Shown one piece after another: positions 1 to 5,210 of a DNA stretch of 5,210 bases. Under the pieces are notes generated by a model that worked only from the letters and a program-made list of their open reading frames with translations, ran no database searches and was not told the origin of the DNA. The stretch is from NCBI GenBank assembly GCA_903907185.1, contig CAIVND010000174.1:1-5210 (forward strand). Direction: 5' to 3'. A program made the position numbers and the translations under genes. Position 1 is the stretch's first letter, and the number at the start of each line of letters is the position of its first letter. Source of the DNA: an uncultured Acidimicrobiaceae bacterium (lineage in GTDB: Bacteria; Actinomycetota; Acidimicrobiia; Acidimicrobiales; Bog-793).

Positions 1-137
1 GGAGCGATGAGATCTCTGCTCAGACACTGGCAACGGAGCTTCGCTACCGTCCACTCATCGGTGAGGGACACCACCGCCTCGCAAATCAGCTAGCGATCGA
101 TGTTGGCGTCGAACGTTTCGAGTCTGCCAGCAACTAG
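1..137 (+). CDS. C-terminal end of an unrecognised protein, cut by the left edge
   Basis: An open frame runs in from the left edge (first full codon at base 3) and stops at TAG 135-137, giving 44 residues from SDEISAQTLATEL to GVERFESASN. The other two plus frames hit stops (a TGA at 8-10 and a TAG at 91-93), so this is the only frame open throughout. Its composition is protein-like, with charged and hydrophobic residues mixed and no low-complexity runs. I do not recognise the family, and 44 residues show no diagnostic motif. It converges on divIVA, and a perfect palindrome begins 20 nt after its stop, as expected for the 3' end of a real gene. It could still be a chance open frame, because the fragment is short. 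Confidence 0.5.
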   Translation, partial: SDEISAQTLATELRYRPLIGEGHHRLANQLAIDVGVERFESASN

Positions 138-157
138 GCGCCAGCTAACAGAACAGG

Positions 158-181
158 CGAACTCGCCGATCGGCGAGTTCG
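158..181. terminator. Perfect palindrome between convergent genes, likely bidirectional terminator
   Basis: The arms CGAACTCGCCGA and TCGGCGAGTTCG are exact reverse complements. A transcript from either strand could fold into a 10-bp stem closed by a GATC tetraloop. The site lies between the plus-strand stop at 137 and the minus-strand divIVA stop at 191, so one element could serve both genes. There is no clear U-tract on either side, which is common for hairpins ending actinobacterial transcripts but leaves intrinsic termination unproven. A protein-binding palindrome is the alternative. Confidence 0.6.
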
Positions 182-190
182 AGGGTGAGA

Positions 191-1069
191 CTAGGGACGG
201 CGGTTAAACCCGAAGGGGTCGTCTCCATCCGCGGTCTCCTCTTCGTCAAAGCCACCACCACTCGCCCATCGCTGCCAAAGCTCCTCGTCCTTATCGGCGG
301 GAGCCGGTTCGGCCTCTCCGGTGACAACGGGGATCTGCGTGGTCACCGTGATTGGATCGAACTCTTCATCGACGGGAGGAAGGATGTCATCTGCGGTGTC
401 ACTCGGCTCAGCCCGCTCCTCAACTGGCGCCTCGGCCCGGTAAGGCTCGAGAGTGGGTGACTCATAGTGAGGCGTCTCGGGAACTTCAATTGCTGCCTCG
501 ATCGCGTGTGTCGTCGCGAGTTCGACAACCGGTCCTGCAACGGTGAGGTTGTCACCGACGTAGCGAAGGAGCGACTGCAGCGCGTCAGTTAACCGAGAGC
601 GCTCCTCGCTCACCATCTTTGAGAGCGAGTACACGTCTTGCTCGAGTTCTTCGCGTTGCGAAAGCTGCGCGTTCACGCGATTTGCGAACTCCGCGTCGGC
701 CTCCTCGCGCATCTTGCGCGCGGACTCGGTGGCTTGACTCACCAGTTCGTGCGCCTTGCGACGGGCATCTTCAACGAGTTGCGTCGCCTCCTGGTTCGCC
801 TCTTTGATTGCGAGATCTGCAGTTCGCTGCGCGAGCACCAGCGTCCGACGGATGCTGTCTTCATCGAGCGAAGGCTCACCAGATCGCTCCACGGCAACTG
901 GTGCCGTTGGTGGCGCTGCGACGGGCACGGGAGTCGTCTCGAGGCGCCGCTGAAGCTCCTCGACCGCAACGGCAACCTCTTCGAGGAACTCATCTACCTC
1001 ATCGGTGTCATAACCGCGCAAGCGATCACGAAACTCAACCTCACGGATTACCTTCGCGCTGATTTCCAT
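191..1069 (-). CDS. divIVA: DivIVA/Wag31-like cell division and polar growth scaffold
   Basis: This gene encodes 292 residues. DivIVA proteins bind negatively curved membrane at poles and septa and recruit wall-synthesis machinery; in Actinobacteria (Wag31) they organise polar growth. The N-terminal membrane-binding domain is clear at about residues 1-45 (VIREVEFRDRLRGYDTDEVDEFLEEV, with the usual F-R-x-x-x-R-G-Y-D-x-x-E-V-D-x-F-L pattern). A Pro/Ala/Val linker follows at about 46-66, then a long charged heptad-rich coiled coil at about 68-175. An acidic Pro-rich tail runs from about 200 to the end and closes with EELWQRWASGGG and DPFGFNRRP. The ATG at 1069 gives the typical DivIVA start. No Shine-Dalgarno sequence precedes it, but a well-spaced promoter ends 6 nt upstream, so the mRNA is probably leaderless. 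It is the last gene of the minus-strand run and is separated from corA by 171 nt. The family call is firm; the tail's function is unknown. Confidence 0.95.
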   Translation of the reverse strand: MEISAKVIREVEFRDRLRGYDTDEVDEFLEEVAVAVEELQRRLETTPVPVAAPPTAPVAVERSGEPSLDEDSIRRTLVLAQRTADLAIKEANQEATQLVEDARRKAHELVSQATESARKMREEADAEFANRVNAQLSQREELEQDVYSLSKMVSEERSRLTDALQSLLRYVGDNLTVAGPVVELATTHAIEAAIEVPETPHYESPTLEPYRAEAPVEERAEPSDTADDILPPVDEEFDPITVTTQIPVVTGEAEPAPADKDEELWQRWASGGGFDEEETADGDDPFGFNRRP

Positions 1070-1075
1070 GTGGCC

Positions 1076-1103
1076 ATGCTAACCGCTAAGCAGTTGTTGG
1101 CAA
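1076..1103 (-). promoter_or_regulatory. Leaderless sigma70-type promoter of divIVA
   Basis: On the minus strand, TTGCCA (1098-1103, five of six matches to TTGACA) is followed by a 16-nt spacer and TAGCAT (1076-1081, fitting the actinobacterial TANNNT -10 pattern). Six nucleotides (1070-1075) then separate the -10 from the divIVA ATG. That spacing would place transcription initiation at or within a base of the A of the ATG. The absence of a Shine-Dalgarno sequence before this start agrees with leaderless translation, which is common in Actinobacteria. This is inference from motif and spacing. Confidence 0.6.
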
Positions 1104-1119
1104 GAGGTACATCGTGAAC

Positions 1120-1131
1120 TGTTCTTGAACA
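1120..1131. promoter_or_regulatory. Operator-like inverted repeat upstream of the divIVA promoter
   Basis: The arms TGTTC and GAACA flank a TT centre, and a further GAAC copy lies at 1117-1119/1120. The repeat ends about 16 nt upstream of the predicted -35 box, a place where an activator or repressor could bind. The arms resemble the GAAC/GTTC halves of actinobacterial LexA boxes, but the spacing is wrong for that (those have four bases between the halves). It may be a chance repeat. Confidence 0.2.
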
Positions 1132-1240
1132 CTGACCATCGACCTTTGCACAAGAGCGCTTTGATTCACGAACAAACTGGGAGAGATCACCACACCACTA
1201 GTTAGAGGGGACCGACTCTCATGGTCGTTAGCTCAACGAA

Positions 1241-2257
1241 CTACAGCCAGGTACGCCGCTTGAACACAAGATAGAGCGTGACCGAAAGACCAAACATCAA
1301 AGCGACCGCTGCGGGATAGCCGTAGTACCAGTGCAGTTCGGGCATGTGCGTGAAGTTCATGCCGTAGATCGTGCCGATCAGCGTCGGCGCGAAGAGGATT
1401 GCCGCCCACGCGGAGATCCGTTTCACCTCCTCATTCTGCGCCAGACTCGCCTCGGTCAGACTTCGCATCTCATCGTTTTGTCGCTGACTAACCAGAGTGG
1501 TATGCACCGTCAACGCATTGTTGAGAAGTGAACGGAAGGCGTCAACGCGCTCAACGATATGAATGACATGATCCAACACGTCGCGCAGGTTGCGGCGAAG
1601 TTCCAGATCGACGTTGTACTTATCAAATCCGGTCTCAAGGCTCGACAAGATGACAACAAGTGAGTGCGTCGCGCGTTGAAACTCGATGACCTCTCGCGAG
1701 AGATCGTAGATACGACGAGACACTGCAGGGTCTCCCTGAAACAGTTGGTCTTCGATCTCATCGATATCGTTCTCAAGTCCCAAAACAACGGGAGCGTATT
1801 CGTCAACAACCTGGTCGATGATCGCATAAAGCACCGCCTCTGGTCCAAGACGAAGAAGGTCGGGATTGTGCTCAAGGCGTTGGCGTACCTTACTGAGATC
1901 GGGAGTCTCTGCGTGACGGATGGTGACTACAAAATCTTTTCCTGAAAAGACGTGCAGCTCGCCAAACTCAACCTGCTCGGTCTTGTCGAGGTAGCGTGCC
2001 GGACGCAGAACGGTAAACAGCGTGGACTCATAGCGCTCAAGTTTTGGTCGCTGGTGTGCAGCGATGGTGTCCTCGACGGCAAGCTCATGAAGGTTGAACT
2101 CGCGCGCGACCGACCGGATCTCGCTTGGCTCGGGACGGTAGAGGCCAATCCAGGCCATACCGTTTCGCTCGCGAAGGAGCTCGTAGGTCTCGTCAAGGCT
2201 CGTTGGATCGGCGGTGCGCCGACCGTCCACATAGACCGCCATATCAACGAGTGCCAT
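1241..2257 (-). CDS. corA: CorA family magnesium/divalent cation channel
   Basis: This gene encodes 338 residues, a usual length for CorA. CorA is a homopentameric inner-membrane channel for Mg2+ (also Co2+ and Ni2+ in many members), gated by cytoplasmic Mg2+. The large cytoplasmic N-terminal domain covers about residues 1-240 and leads into the long stalk helix at about 230-280. TM1 (about 281-298, ISAWAAILFAPTLIGTIY) is followed directly by the signature GMN (299-301) and the periplasmic loop with MPEL (305-308). TM2 is at about 313-332 and a basic tail KRRTWL ends the protein. The start is the ATG at 2257. An in-frame TGA lies 27 nt upstream with no start codon between; a GGGGA sits only 4 nt before the ATG, so the ribosome site is weak. 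It lies between yggT and divIVA, which are commonly adjacent in related clusters, and it has its own probable promoter. Ion specificity cannot be read from the sequence. Confidence 0.95.
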   Translation of the reverse strand: MALVDMAVYVDGRRTADPTSLDETYELLRERNGMAWIGLYRPEPSEIRSVAREFNLHELAVEDTIAAHQRPKLERYESTLFTVLRPARYLDKTEQVEFGELHVFSGKDFVVTIRHAETPDLSKVRQRLEHNPDLLRLGPEAVLYAIIDQVVDEYAPVVLGLENDIDEIEDQLFQGDPAVSRRIYDLSREVIEFQRATHSLVVILSSLETGFDKYNVDLELRRNLRDVLDHVIHIVERVDAFRSLLNNALTVHTTLVSQRQNDEMRSLTEASLAQNEEVKRISAWAAILFAPTLIGTIYGMNFTHMPELHWYYGYPAAVALMFGLSVTLYLVFKRRTWL

Positions 2258-2310
2258 GAAATCCCCAGGTGTCTGGCCAGTTCACCGTGAGCGCTCTGGC
2301 ACCAAGCTGC

Positions 2311-2339
2311 ACGTTAGATCGCAGAGACAGCACTGTCCA
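2311..2339 (-). promoter_or_regulatory. Probable sigma70-type promoter of corA
   Basis: In the 88-nt gap between yggT and corA the minus strand reads TGGACA (2334-2339, five of six matches to TTGACA), a 17-nt spacer, then TAACGT (2311-2316, fitting TANNNT). Initiation would fall near 2304 and give a leader of about 47 nt. A short inverted repeat, GACAG-N2-CTGTC at 2326-2337, overlaps the -35 box and could be an operator. The call rests on motif and spacing only. Confidence 0.45.
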
Positions 2340-2345
2340 AGGCAG

Positions 2346-2597
2346 TTACAGACGACTCCCAATGAAGGAGAGCGCAAGCACCAAAATCAAGGGCGAAAGA
2401 TCGATCGCCATTGCGCCAGATCGGATCGGTGGGATCAGGCGACGGATTGGATTCAAGATCGGATCGGTGATCGATGCAAGCACATGGACGACCTTGCCGA
2501 GTGGCGTCCACGGGTTGACTGGTATCCACGTAAAGAGGATACGGGCAACCACGATCAGGGTGTAGAGGTTGATCAGTCGAGCAAGAATCGACAGCAC
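2346..2597 (-). CDS. yggT: YggT family small membrane protein
   Basis: This gene encodes 83 residues and fits the YggT family of small integral membrane proteins, often encoded beside sepF and divIVA. Their exact role is unsettled; links to osmotic tolerance and division or chloroplast nucleoid functions have been reported for members. A first hydrophobic segment is at about residues 4-24 (ILARLINLYTLIVVARILFTW). The family motif TDPILNPIRRLIPP is at about 44-57, and a second segment, IDLSPLILVLALSFIG, is at about 65-80. The start is GTG at 2597, with GGGAAGG (2608-2614) 10 nt upstream. It follows sepF by 73 nt, a gap containing two hairpins. Longer open frames overlap it on both strands, but only this one has family motifs and membrane segments. 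Confidence 0.9.
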   Translation of the reverse strand: MLSILARLINLYTLIVVARILFTWIPVNPWTPLGKVVHVLASITDPILNPIRRLIPPIRSGAMAIDLSPLILVLALSFIGSRL

Positions 2598-2632
2598 GAA
2601 CTAGCGACCTTCCCATTGCGAGCGGGTGAATC

Positions 2633-2666
2633 CCCCGAACATGACCGCTCGGGGTGGCTTTAGCCA
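2633..2666 (-). other. Tandem hairpins just after sepF
   Basis: Immediately downstream of the sepF stop the minus-strand transcript can form two adjacent hairpins. The first is small: TGGC-TAAA-GCCA (2655-2666). The second is stronger: CCCCGAGCG-GTCA-TGTTCGGGG (2633-2654), nine pairs including two G-U pairs, with a 4-nt loop. No U-tract follows, so the element is better read as a 3'-end stabiliser, RNase barrier or partial attenuator between sepF and yggT than as a classic terminator. Function is inferred. Confidence 0.4.
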
Positions 2667-2670
2667 AACC

Positions 2671-3249
2671 TTACAGATCGCTAAATCCACGGTCTCGGAG
2701 TCGTGTGCGCTCATCGTTTGAGACCGTCACGTTAATTGGTGTCAGAAGAAATACCTTCTCGGTAACGCGCTCAAGCTTGCCATCAACTCCAAGGGTGAGG
2801 CCTGCGCAAAAGTCAACCAAGCGACGGGTGAGATCATTGTCCGCGTTCAAGAGGTTCACGATGACACTCTTGCCATTTTTGACGGCCTCGGCGATCTCTT
2901 GCGCATTCTCGAACTGCTGCGGCGTGACGATGTGTACCACCGGCTGTGCGTTAAATGAGCTGATTGGGTTGACGATCGGACGCACCACCGAGGTTGGGGC
3001 AAACGAAGCTGGTGCGGGTTCATCGAGTGGAACCGGTCGAAGCGGAGCACCGGTGATGCGCAGCGAGGGTGGTGGAGGGGCGATGGGATCGGCGGTGAGG
3101 CGCGGCTCGCGAGCATCGCGTTCTGCTGGAGCTTGGCGGCGCGTACGACGGGGAGCAGGCTCTTCGAACTCCTCCTCCTCATAAAACTCTTCATCATCGA
3201 ACTCTTTCAGCCCGAGATACTCCAGTGCCTTATTCATAAACGATGCCAT
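2671..3249 (-). CDS. sepF: SepF, FtsZ-ring membrane anchor
   Basis: This gene encodes 192 residues. SepF polymerises, binds the FtsZ C-terminal peptide and tethers the ring to the membrane. In Actinobacteria, which lack FtsA, it is the main FtsZ anchor. Residues 1-14 (MASFMNKALEYLGL) form the amphipathic membrane-targeting helix. A very acidic stretch (about 16-30) and a Pro/Arg-rich linker (about 31-100) follow. The SepF core is at about 103-177, with the VHIVTPQQFENAQEIAEAV opening, NLLNADNDLTRRLVDFCAG (about 132-150) and a VFLLTP strand (166-171). The short C-terminal tail ends RGFSDL. The ATG at 3249 is preceded by an AGGAGG at 3260-3265, 10 nt away. It lies 66 nt after yggS in the same direction, and its FtsZ partner is encoded three genes upstream. 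Confidence 0.96.
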   Translation of the reverse strand: MASFMNKALEYLGLKEFDDEEFYEEEEFEEPAPRRTRRQAPAERDAREPRLTADPIAPPPPSLRITGAPLRPVPLDEPAPASFAPTSVVRPIVNPISSFNAQPVVHIVTPQQFENAQEIAEAVKNGKSVIVNLLNADNDLTRRLVDFCAGLTLGVDGKLERVTEKVFLLTPINVTVSNDERTRLRDRGFSDL

Positions 3250-3259
3250 TGCGCTCTAT

Positions 3260-3265
3260 CCTCCT
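3260..3265 (-). promoter_or_regulatory. Strong Shine-Dalgarno sequence of sepF
   Basis: A full AGGAGG lies 10 nt before the sepF ATG. It is the best ribosome-binding site in the window; the other starts here are weak, coupled or leaderless. This suggests that sepF is translated relatively strongly and independently of yggS. Confidence 0.7.
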
Positions 3266-3315
3266 CGAGTATCTGCGACACCCGTGCAACCCTAAGTTCT
3301 CTAACGTTGACTCAA

Positions 3316-4011
3316 CTATTGACCAACGATCCGAGGGCCAAACAGCGCCCGACCAACACGGATCATTGTTGCCCCTTCGACGACCGCTAGCTCGAGATCC
3401 TCGCTCATTCCCATGGACGCTTCGGCCAATCCAAGCTCGGCTCTTAGCGTACTCACCTGACGAAAGGCTCGCGCTGCTTCTAGACCAGGGGGTGCGACCG
3501 TCATCAGCCCCTCAACCACGAGATTGAGCCCACGAAGTTGCTCAACAAGGTCGCAGACCTCCTCAACAACCACACCACCTCGTCCGGGTGTCATCGCCGT
3601 ATCAACCTCGACAAGGATAGAGGCTCCCGGGCAGCGCTTTGCAATGGCCTCACCCTCGATGAGGCGATCTACGCCCTGGTAGAGACCAACGATGTCGCGC
3701 AGCTGGTTGATCTTGTTTCGCTGAATAGCGCCGAGAAAGTGCCACCTTGGAGGAGGTTCTCCCGGTCGTTCGCGCAGCGCAAGCGCCTTTGCGACAAGCT
3801 CATCGGCGTAGTTCTCACCGATATCGGTGATCCCGGCGCGACCAGCAGCGATTACCGCGTCAAGGCCAAAGGTCTTCGTCACCGCCACCACGCGGACCGT
3901 GTTCGCGTCAACGGCACCCTCAATACGCCGATGAAGTTCATTGAGGCGTTGTGTGACCTGTTCGGTCAAGCGGTCAAGGTGCTCGTCGCTAAAGGCTGTC
4001 TCAATCTTCAT
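3316..4011 (-). CDS. yggS: YggS/PLPBP family pyridoxal phosphate homeostasis protein
   Basis: Starting at ATG 4011 this gene encodes 231 residues, the usual length of the family. YggS proteins bind PLP on a TIM-barrel fold like the N-terminal domain of alanine racemase. They buffer free PLP and influence amino-acid and keto-acid balance, without known catalytic activity. The PLP lysine is K46 in VVAVTKTF. Other family motifs are DIGENYADEL (63-72), WHFLGAIQRNK (90-100), GLMTVAP (168-174), SMGMSEDLELAV (199-210) and EGATMIRVGRALFG (212-225), which contribute to phosphate and ring binding. The frame stays open upstream to 4095, but the extra 28 residues are not family-like and would overlap pgeF heavily. 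The chosen ATG overlaps the end of pgeF by 11 nt (ATGAAGATTGA), indicating translational coupling. A GAGAGG lies 12 nt upstream, rather far. Confidence 0.94.
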   Translation of the reverse strand: MKIETAFSDEHLDRLTEQVTQRLNELHRRIEGAVDANTVRVVAVTKTFGLDAVIAAGRAGITDIGENYADELVAKALALRERPGEPPPRWHFLGAIQRNKINQLRDIVGLYQGVDRLIEGEAIAKRCPGASILVEVDTAMTPGRGGVVVEEVCDLVEQLRGLNLVVEGLMTVAPPGLEAARAFRQVSTLRAELGLAEASMGMSEDLELAVVEGATMIRVGRALFGPRIVGQ

Positions 4012-4723
4012 GTGCGAGATCGTCCTCTCGCCAGATGACGAGTGCCTGACGGCCAGAATCATGACGGGCACGCCAGGAGTAGAACATTGGGTCACAGGCG
4101 GTGCAGGCGCCGATAGTGGTCACCTCACTGACCATCGCCTCACCAAGCGCGACGTCGATACAGGCGCGCAGATCAAGTGCCACGCTGCCACTCGTCGTTC
4201 TGCCCTCGACAGCTGGACCAAATCGTTCAATCAACGGCACGAGATCGTCGGGAGAAAACTCATAGCACTCCACCCCGATGGTCGGACCGATCGCGGCGGC
4301 GATTGTACGGGCACCAAGATCACGCATCTGGGTGATCGTCGCCTCGATGACGCCCTCAAGCAGCCCGCGCCATCCAGCGTGTGCGACTCCGATCACGCCC
4401 TCAGGACTCCCAAATCCGATCAGAGCACAATCAGCACCGAGCATCGAGAGCGGTAGGTTCGCGAGATCAGTAACCAGTCCGTCGGCCTCGGCCTCGATTG
4501 GACCGGCCGGTCCTCGGGTGAGAAGAACCGAACGGTGATGAACCTGGTGAACGAAGGTCCAGACCTCACCAGTGACCAGGAGCTGTGCAACGCCAGGATC
4601 CGCGAGAGCTGGCGCATCCACCGTTGGGTTGTGCAACTGCCAGCGCTGAGGGCGTTGATCGCCATCGGCACGATCGGTAAGGCCGATGTGTACCTGGTCA
4701 AAGAGAACCGCCGAGGCTCTCAA
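4001..4723 (-). CDS. pgeF: Peptidoglycan editing factor PgeF (YfiH/YlmD, multicopper polyphenol oxidoreductase-like fold)
   Basis: This gene encodes 240 residues. PgeF (DUF152, YfiH/YlmD) acts in the cytoplasm to stop misincorporation of L-Ser for L-Ala in peptidoglycan precursors. Family members also show purine nucleoside phosphorylase or adenosine deaminase activity. The zinc-site residues are present: H62 in FVHQVHHRSV, C99 in MLGADCALIGF, and H115 in VAHAGWRG. Further family motifs are AAIGPTIGVECYEF (143-156, with Thr where many members have Cys after GP) and CTACDPMFYSWRARHDSGRQA (about 207-227). The start is taken as TTG at 4723, 16 nt after the ftsZ stop. It is the first start codon in a frame that covers the FTDRADGD-like N-terminal motif (LTDRADGD, 15-22). 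The ribosome site is weak, so read-through coupling from ftsZ is likely. The exact start is less certain than the family. Confidence 0.93.
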   Translation of the reverse strand: MRASAVLFDQVHIGLTDRADGDQRPQRWQLHNPTVDAPALADPGVAQLLVTGEVWTFVHQVHHRSVLLTRGPAGPIEAEADGLVTDLANLPLSMLGADCALIGFGSPEGVIGVAHAGWRGLLEGVIEATITQMRDLGARTIAAAIGPTIGVECYEFSPDDLVPLIERFGPAVEGRTTSGSVALDLRACIDVALGEAMVSEVTTIGACTACDPMFYSWRARHDSGRQALVIWREDDLAHED

Positions 4724-4739
4724 AGCTGAGTCCGAATCG

Positions 4740-5210
4740 TTACTTCAAAAATGAGGGAACATCGAACTCGTCATCGCCGAGATCGAGATCGTCGTCATCG
4801 CCGCCGAAGATACTGTTCGTCGACGTCGTTGGTGACGTCGGTGCGGGTGTCGAAGCACGCGATCCGTCACTTCGCTCAAATCCTGCGGCGATCACGGTAA
4901 CGCGAACAGTCTCGCCGAGCGAGTCATCGATGACCGAACCGAAGATGATGTTCGCATCTGGATGTGCGACAGCGTGAATCGCCTCGGCTGCCTCGTTTAC
5001 CTCAAACAGACCGAGCGAGCGTCCGCCGGCGATGTTCAACAAGATTCCCCGTGCGCCATCGACCGAGGCCTCAAGCAGCGGTGAGGTAATTGCATGCTTT
5101 GCCGCATTCAGCGCGCGACCCTCGCCGGTCGCCGCGCCGATGCCCATGATTGCCGAGCCGGCGTCGTGCATGATCATTCGCACGTCGGCAAAGTCGGTGT
5201 TGATGAGACC
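4740..5210 (-). CDS. ftsZ: FtsZ, C-terminal 156 residues, cut by the right edge
   Basis: FtsZ is the tubulin-like GTPase that forms the division ring. The frame enters at 5210 in phase and ends at TAA 4740-4742. The fragment opens with the T7 catalytic loop GLINTDFADVR (NxDxxD pattern; the Asp residues complete the GTPase site of the neighbouring subunit). It continues with MHDAGSAIMGIG, the GARGILLNIAGG segment and the C-terminal domain ending at VTVIAAGF (window residues about 104-111). A Ser/Thr/Pro linker follows (about 113-133), then an acidic stretch GGDDDDLDLGDD and the terminal peptide DEFDVPSFLK, which is the docking site for SepF. The GTP-binding N-terminal half, including the GGGTGTG loop, lies outside the window. 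An internal GTG at 5183 is not the start, because the conserved NTDFAD motif extends upstream of it. Confidence 0.97.
   Translation of the reverse strand, partial: GLINTDFADVRMIMHDAGSAIMGIGAATGEGRALNAAKHAITSPLLEASVDGARGILLNIAGGRSLGLFEVNEAAEAIHAVAHPDANIIFGSVIDDSLGETVRVTVIAAGFERSDGSRASTPAPTSPTTSTNSIFGGDDDDLDLGDDEFDVPSFLK

Larger units (their letters stand above)
1070..1240. other. Intergenic region between corA and divIVA
   Basis: This 171-nt gap is the longest gene-free stretch in the window. It holds the divIVA promoter and the small inverted repeat described separately. The half next to the corA stop shows only a weak 4-bp hairpin (GACC...GGTC) and no U-tract, so I cannot identify a corA terminator. 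No small ORF with a convincing start, and no tRNA-like fold, is visible in it. Confidence 0.6.

Noticed and set aside
638..1117. 159-codon open frame on the plus strand antisense to divIVA
   Set aside because: It lies wholly opposite a clear DivIVA gene, has no recognisable family and no good ribosome site. It is explained by the divIVA codon pattern read in reverse.
1117..1131. LexA (SOS) box upstream of divIVA
   Set aside because: GAAC and GTTC are one base apart; actinobacterial LexA boxes have four bases between the halves.
2256..2667. Long open frames on both strands over yggT (up to 135 codons)
   Set aside because: They are longer than yggT but show no family motifs or membrane segments, while the 83-residue frame carries the TDPILNPIRR and IDLSP motifs of YggT.
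3250..3315. Promoter for sepF in the yggS-sepF gap
   Set aside because: TTGAGT and TAGGGT are only 15 nt apart, and another pair ends in TAGAGA, which lacks the final T. Neither is convincing.
4012..4095. Upstream start for yggS adding 28 residues
   Set aside because: The added residues are unlike the family, the overlap with pgeF would reach 95 nt, and the ATG at 4011 gives the normal length.
1..5210. A novel defence, mobile or biosynthetic system
   Set aside because: All complete genes belong to known core families. There are no repeats arranged as an array, no transposase or integrase fragments, no RNA-gene signatures and no clear composition break.

Overview
The window looks like chromosomal DNA from a high-to-moderate GC actinobacterium, most likely of the Acidimicrobiia type (inference). 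Three things point that way: an FtsZ tail ending in the actinobacterial DEFDVPSFLK-like peptide, a SepF/DivIVA (Wag31-like) division set with no MinCD, and the conserved order ftsZ-pgeF-yggS-sepF-yggT-...-divIVA. Seven genes lie on the minus strand and read from right to left. One gene fragment lies on the plus strand at the left edge.

Layout in the direction of minus-strand transcription: the C-terminal 156 codons of ftsZ (cut by the right edge), pgeF (peptidoglycan editing factor, TTG start 16 nt after ftsZ), yggS (PLP-binding homeostasis protein, overlapping pgeF by 11 nt), sepF (strong Shine-Dalgarno sequence), yggT (small membrane protein, GTG start), corA (magnesium/divalent cation channel, with its own likely promoter), and divIVA (polar growth scaffold, with a good leaderless promoter). 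A short stretch of plus-strand coding sequence of unknown function converges on divIVA. A perfect 24-bp palindrome that could end transcription from both sides separates the two.

Functionally this is the distal end of a division and cell-wall (dcw) cluster. FtsZ makes the ring, SepF tethers it to the membrane, PgeF guards peptidoglycan precursor quality, YggS buffers PLP, YggT is a membrane protein often found with SepF, and DivIVA organises polar or septal growth. The departure from the usual order is corA, a transporter with no known division role, sitting between yggT and divIVA. The sequence suggests that corA and divIVA are separate transcription units.

I found no tRNA or rRNA genes, CRISPR arrays, insertion sequences, phage genes or obvious horizontally acquired island. 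The window is largely an ordinary core-genome region. The most useful observations are regulatory: the leaderless divIVA promoter, the corA promoter, the hairpins and the convergent palindrome.
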